Positions 36,947-39,173 of a stretch of DNA of 39,173 bases are shown one piece after another. The DNA is from Veillonella sp. VA139 (GTDB lineage: Bacteria > Bacillota > Negativicutes > Veillonellales > Veillonellaceae). The notes below the pieces were generated by a model. It searched no databases. It was not told the DNA's origin and saw only the letters and a list, made by a program, of their open reading frames with translations. The stretch covers positions 1-39,173 of the forward strand of contig NZ_RQVL01000021.1 of NCBI RefSeq assembly GCF_003992005.1. The letters are read 5' to 3'. Position 1 is the stretch's first letter; each line of letters starts with the position of its first letter. The position numbers and the translations under genes are program-made.

Positions 36947-37060
36947 ACAAACAAGAAGAGCCATCAACGTGTGCTTGGCGTTAGGCTCATCTCGAATAGC
37001 TTTAAGTCTGATGAAGCCTAACGTGTAGAGGGGGCAAACCTCTTATCGTTAGGCTTTGTC
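36947..37060 (+). ncRNA. Type I antitoxin RNA (TA-2)
   Basis: The same structure as the RNA at 120-231: 5' hairpin GAGCC (36958-36962) with GGCTC (36984-36988), then a 3' hairpin GCCTAACG (37016-37023) with CGTTAGGC (37047-37054) and an inner AGAGG/CCTCT stem; the T tract is short. It ends about 5 bp before the stop of the convergent toxin gene. Confidence 0.65.
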
Positions 37061-37064
37061 ATTT

Positions 37065-37142
37065 CTAATTAAAGAAATGATAAAGAGCTATGATTAGTTT
37101 TAGAATTAAAATCAAAATATCGATTTTTCTAAACTTTTTCAT
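37065..37142 (-). CDS. Small hydrophobic type I toxin-like peptide (25 aa), TA-2
   Basis: A 25-residue peptide, MKKFRKIDILIL then a hydrophobic stretch ending ALYHFFN. It has a basic N-terminus and one membrane segment (about residues 8-24). The ribosome-binding site GGGAGGAGGTGG (37148-37159) matches that of TA-1 exactly, and the mRNA leader again carries AGAAGAGTCATTAACGTG...GTTAGGCTCATCTC, an echo of the antitoxin RNA 5' end. The peptide sequence itself is quite unlike TA-1, so the RNA control parts are better conserved than the toxin. A TACAAT (37203-37208, minus strand) is the probable -10, next to a perfect palindrome ATGATATCAT. Toxin function is inferred from layout. Confidence 0.68.
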   Translation of the reverse strand: MKKFRKIDILILILKLIIALYHFFN

Positions 37143-37301
37143 AGAACCACCTCCTCCCATTACAGGAAGAGATGAGCCTAACAACACGTTAATGACTCTT
37201 CTATTGTATTTATGATATCATGAAATTAGGCAAAACGTTAATGTGTTTTGAAACTAACTTTCACTAATTACCACAAATATATACATAGTAAAATCACCTT
37301 T

Positions 37302-37494
37302 CCCTGAGGAACGCAGTTAAGTGTAGTAGCCTTGTGGCGTTCTTTACTGACCGAATCACACAAACACAGGAAGACCGTAACATACCCCTGAACAAACATA
37401 ACCACTGTATAGTTTGAGAAGGGGTGTGTTACGGTCTTCCCTTTATCGCATTTAGTTACGAACGCCACAGGCGACATAACATTACAAGTGACGA
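37302..37494. repeat. Nested-hairpin repeat element, copy E
   Basis: A full copy with inner hairpin GGAAGACCGTAACATACCCC / GGGGTGTGTTACGGTCTTCC and tip CAAAC/GTTTG, almost identical to copies F and I. Arms GTAGTAGCCTTGTGGCGTTC and GAACGCCACAGGCGACATAACATTACAAGTGACGA pair. It ends at the TA-3 promoter. Confidence 0.78.
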
Positions 37495-37496
37495 TC

Positions 37497-37527
37497 TATA
37501 GCATTTCCCTTAAAAGTATGCTATACT
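37497..37527 (+). promoter_or_regulatory. TA-3 antitoxin promoter with inverted repeat
   Basis: TATAGCAT (37497-37504) and ATGCTATA (37518-37525) overlap the extended -10 TGCTATACT (37519-37527), as in TA-2. Confidence 0.6.
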
Positions 37528-37533
37528 TAATTT

Positions 37534-37645
37534 ACAAATAAGAAGAGCCATCAACGTGTGCTGGCGTTAGGCTCATCTCGAAAGAATAAAAGATTGATGA
37601 AGCCTAACGTGTAGAGGGTGCGAACCTCTTATCGTTAGGCTTTTT
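37534..37645 (+). ncRNA. Orphan type I antitoxin RNA (TA-3)
   Basis: The RNA has the 5' hairpin GAGCC (37545-37549)/GGCTC (37570-37574) and terminator GCCTAACG (37602-37609)/CGTTAGGC (37633-37640) with five T. It is nearly identical to the TA-2 RNA in both hairpins, and its T tract is better. No toxin gene follows; only the last few toxin codons remain. It could act in trans on the TA-2 toxin mRNA. Confidence 0.65.
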
Positions 37646-37650
37646 CATTT

Positions 37651-37666
37651 CTAATTAAAGAAATGG
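37651..37666 (-). pseudogene. Truncated TA-3 toxin remnant
   Basis: The 3' end of a toxin gene like TA-2 remains: the minus strand reads H-F-F-N-stop, matching the last codons of 37065-37142. The rest, with start and ribosome-binding site, is gone; about 20 bp later hairpin copy F begins. Confidence 0.6.
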
Positions 37667-37686
37667 TAGAATGTGCCACGCCTTCC

Positions 37687-37880
37687 CCCTGAGGAACGCC
37701 GTTAGGTGTAGTAGCCTTGTGGCGTTCCTTTACTGCCTAAATCACACAAACACAAGAAGACCGTAACATACCCCTGAACAAACATAACCACTGTATCGTT
37801 TGAGAAGGGGTGTGTTACGGTCTTCCCTTTATATGATTCAATTAACAACGCCACAGGCTACATAGAAAAACAAGTGACGA
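37687..37880. repeat. Nested-hairpin repeat element, copy F
   Basis: A full copy with GAAGACCGTAACATACCCC / GGGGTGTGTTACGGTCTTC inner hairpin and CAAAC/GTTTG tip; 3' arm AACGCCACAGGCTACATAGAAAAACAAGTGACGA. The next, partial copy follows with no gap. Confidence 0.75.
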
Positions 37881-37979
37881 TACATTATGCAATACCGTTT
37901 GTGAGAAGTATACCGCACTCTTCCCTTTATCATATTCAGTTACAAACGCCACAGGCTACATAACATTACAAGTGACGAG
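37881..37979. repeat. Nested-hairpin repeat element, copy G (5' half missing)
   Basis: The copy begins inside the tip loop (ACATTATGCAATACCGTTTG), keeps the right inner strand (GTATACCGCACTCTTCCC) and the complete 3' arm (AACGCCACAGGCTACATAACATTACAAGTGACGAG). It ends next to the stop codon of the gene at 37981-38571. Confidence 0.65.
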
Positions 37980-37980
37980 C

Positions 37981-38571
37981 TTATATTTCTGACAATAATA
38001 GTTCCCTAATTTCTGTAATACTTAAATTATTGATATTAACAAGAATAGAGAAACTCGTATTTTTAATCCTTTCTGTTTTAATAATCAACTCTACTGGATG
38101 AGATCTAGTGAGTTCATTACCTCTTAATAAGGTCAATGGCTTTGCATTTCTTTTAAGAATAAATCCCAAAGTACATGTTCCATCAGAAGTTGCAAAAGAG
38201 CATACCACCTTATTTTTTATTAATCTTTCTTCAACATACAGTAAATATGTTCCATCAAAAAGATTTACTCCTGTCTTTAATACCTGTATCTTCTTTCTAA
38301 TAGAACCCTTTCTACTTTTATCACCTAACTCAAAATCACTTTCCTGCAATGTTCTAGCAACACACTTATCAAAAAATACTTCTGCTTTTAGCTTTGTTAT
38401 CACACCAGTTAAATGCAGGTAATTATCTTTCTTTGCTTCAATTGTATAATATATACTGTTGGTGAAATGACTAGAATAAATAATATATCTTTTTCCAACA
38501 AAGTTATGTAAATAATCTAATGCACATTCCTCAAGAATTAATTTCACTCTTGTTTTAAAAGGTACTACCAT
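37981..38571 (-). CDS. PBECR4-like (BECR-fold) putative RNase toxin
   Basis: A 196-residue AT-rich protein of unproven family. Its motif order resembles PBECR4-type proteins (phage Barnase-EndoU-ColicinE5/D-RelE-like nucleases): an early Y-x-I segment (41-44), NYLHLTGV (50-57) with a candidate catalytic His53, a helix FFDKCVARTLQESDF (66-80), a basic RKGSIRKKIQVL (87-98), then NLF, a strand pair and CTLGFIL (133-139) before a basic tail. This is pattern recognition only. The start has GGGGG 8 bp upstream. Before it stand a strong promoter, three small hairpins and a terminator that abuts the ribosome-binding site, the layout of type III toxin genes, where the RNA is antitoxin and leak through the terminator feeds the toxin. 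Known type III toxins are ToxN, CptN and TenpN; this protein does not look like them. Alternatives: an RNA-binding regulator with autogenous control, or an ordinary accessory gene with an attenuator. Confidence 0.55.
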   Translation of the reverse strand: MVVPFKTRVKLILEECALDYLHNFVGKRYIIYSSHFTNSIYYTIEAKKDNYLHLTGVITKLKAEVFFDKCVARTLQESDFELGDKSRKGSIRKKIQVLKTGVNLFDGTYLLYVEERLIKNKVVCSFATSDGTCTLGFILKRNAKPLTLLRGNELTRSHPVELIIKTERIKNTSFSILVNINNLSITEIRELLLSEI

Positions 38572-38586
38572 GTTTACATCCCCCTT

Positions 38587-38616
38587 AAAAAAATAGAGGG
38601 TGATGACTCACCCTCT
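38587..38616 (-). terminator. Leader terminator abutting the ribosome-binding site
   Basis: On the minus strand AGAGGGTGA pairs with TCACCCTCT (9 bp, loop GTCA) and is followed by ATTTTTTT. The ribosome-binding site GGGGG (38580-38584) begins 3 bp later. It sits between the hairpin array and the gene, so most transcripts should stop before the gene. Confidence 0.92.
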
Positions 38617-38716
38617 ACGTGGAATTTTTCACAGTTTCCTCTGCAATAGAAATGGGTTTTCAGTCTCCATTCCGACCACTCATATAGGTTTAACGTCTCT
38701 ATACCGACCTCAATCT
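38617..38716 (-). ncRNA. Three-hairpin repeat RNA (candidate type III antitoxin)
   Basis: Two repeat units 32 nt apart begin with GGTCGG (at 38709 and 38677). Unit 1 has stem TATAG/CTATA around loop AGACGTTAAAC; unit 2 has stem AATGG/CCATT around loop AGACTGAAAAC. The stems differ at both sides and still pair, and both loops are 11 nt. A third, more diverged hairpin has GGAA/TTCC around ACTGTGAAAAA. The loop AGAC could pair with the leading GGTC to form a pseudoknot (inference). ToxI-type antitoxins are tandem repeats of about this size. Confidence 0.55.
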
Positions 38717-38722
38717 ACTCTT

Positions 38723-38751
38723 ATTTTAAACTTCTGCAAAAAAATTGTCAA
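38723..38751 (-). promoter_or_regulatory. Strong promoter for the three-hairpin RNA
   Basis: TTGACA (38746-38751), a 17-bp spacer and TAAAAT (38723-38728) on the minus strand; transcription would start near 38716, just before the repeats. Confidence 0.85.
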
Positions 38752-38769
38752 CAACCATCTATCCCCATA

Positions 38770-38907
38770 CCTGAGGAACGCCATTAGGTGTAGTAGCCTT
38801 GTGGCGTTCCCTTACTGCCTAAATCACACAAACACAGAAGAGTGCGGCGTGCTCCGAGCAAACATTATGCAATACCGTTTGTGTAGGAGTATGTAGCACT
38901 CTTCCCT
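38770..38907. repeat. Nested-hairpin repeat element, copy H (3' arm missing)
   Basis: It has the CCTGAGGAACGCC start and GTAGTAGCCTTGTGGCG arm, an inner hairpin GAAGAGTGC..GCACTCTTC and tip CAAAC/GTTTG, and stops right after the inner hairpin where copy I begins. This is the same truncation as in copy B. Confidence 0.68.
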
Positions 38908-39096
38908 CCTGAGGAACGCAGTTAGGTGTAGTAGCCTTGTGGCGTTCTTTACTGACCGAATCACACAAACACAGGAAGACCGTAACATACCCCTGAACAA
39001 ACATAACCACTGTATAGTTTGAGAAGGGGTGTGTTACGGTCTTCCCTTTATCGCATTTAGTTACGAACGCCACAGACTACATGACATTACAAGTGA
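38908..39096. repeat. Nested-hairpin repeat element, copy I
   Basis: Almost identical to copy E through the inner hairpin (GGAAGACCGTAACATACCCC / GGGGTGTGTTACGGTCTTCC), with 3' arm GAACGCCACAGACTACATGACATTACAAGTGA. The terminal CGA is replaced by sequence of the next segment, so the element ends at or is cut by what follows. Confidence 0.75.
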
Positions 39097-39173
39097 GTTA
39101 GTGTAAAATGTTTGTGGGAAAATAAAATAGAAAAGAAGGTCATCCTTTGTTACAATGAATGTGTTCAAATAAC
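39097..39173 (+). mobile_element. Possible left end of an insertion sequence
   Basis: After copy I the sequence changes to AGTTAGTGTAAAATGTTTGTGG and then GGTCATCCTTTGTTAC...TCAAATAAC at the window edge, where GTTA and TAAC could begin a hairpin. The first part is repeated inverted near 8263-8287. The abrupt cut of copy I and the repeated end motif fit an insertion sequence end, perhaps IS256-like. No transposase is visible inside the window. Confidence 0.3.

Noticed and set aside
37268-37477. Minus-strand frame starting MSPVAFVTKCDKG, repeated almost exactly at 38819-39073
   Set aside because: Both lie inside hairpin copies E and I; the similarity comes from the repeat and there is no ribosome-binding site.

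Overview
The window looks like chromosomal DNA of a diderm Firmicute, most likely Veillonella or a close Negativicutes relative. This is inference: the main clue is a giant trimeric autotransporter (an outer-membrane protein) sitting among Firmicutes-type genes (YhaO/YhaN, MocR/GntR, DUF445 pairs, Hol_Tox-like type I toxins). No rRNA or tRNA gene was recognised.

Layout. 1-420: a type I toxin-antitoxin (TA) locus with a convergent RNA pair and a 25-aa membrane peptide. 444-660: first copy (A) of a nested-hairpin repeat family that recurs nine times in the window. 680-6345: minus-strand operon mocR, yhaO, yhaN; an 8-G tract lies where the mocR ribosome-binding site should be. 6536-6607: a 12-bp tandem repeat that reads as an (N-V-P-R)n linker, probably a remnant of a gene of the same family as the next one. 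6741-8156: AT-rich AlbA_2/HATPase_c_4 accessory gene. 8333-8703: hairpin copies B and C. 8707-9983: bioB with a BirA-like operator overlapping its promoter, and a terminator. 10152-13525: minus-strand operon of an MBL-fold hydrolase and two DUF445 membrane proteins. 13572-36563: a 22-kb gene for a roughly 7,360-residue trimeric autotransporter adhesin. A likely promoter, an 8-G tract and an 18-copy 26-bp tandem array lie upstream of it.

36713-39173 is an accessory island of small RNA-rich units: hairpin copy D, a second type I TA locus, copy E, an orphan type I antitoxin RNA whose toxin is truncated, copies F and G, then a 196-aa protein resembling BECR-fold (PBECR4-like) nucleases. That gene is preceded by a strong promoter, three tandem small hairpins and a Rho-independent terminator that abuts its ribosome-binding site. 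This is the gene order of type III toxin-antitoxin systems, but the protein is not a recognisable ToxN, CptN or TenpN. It is the best candidate here for an undescribed system. Copies H and I and a possible insertion-sequence end close the window.

How the parts relate: biotin synthesis (bioB) looks regulated alone. YhaO and YhaN should form an SbcCD-like nuclease pair under a MocR regulator. The adhesin is a surface stalk with many recombinogenic repeats and possible slippage-prone control. The TA loci and hairpin elements look like serially duplicated accessory DNA.
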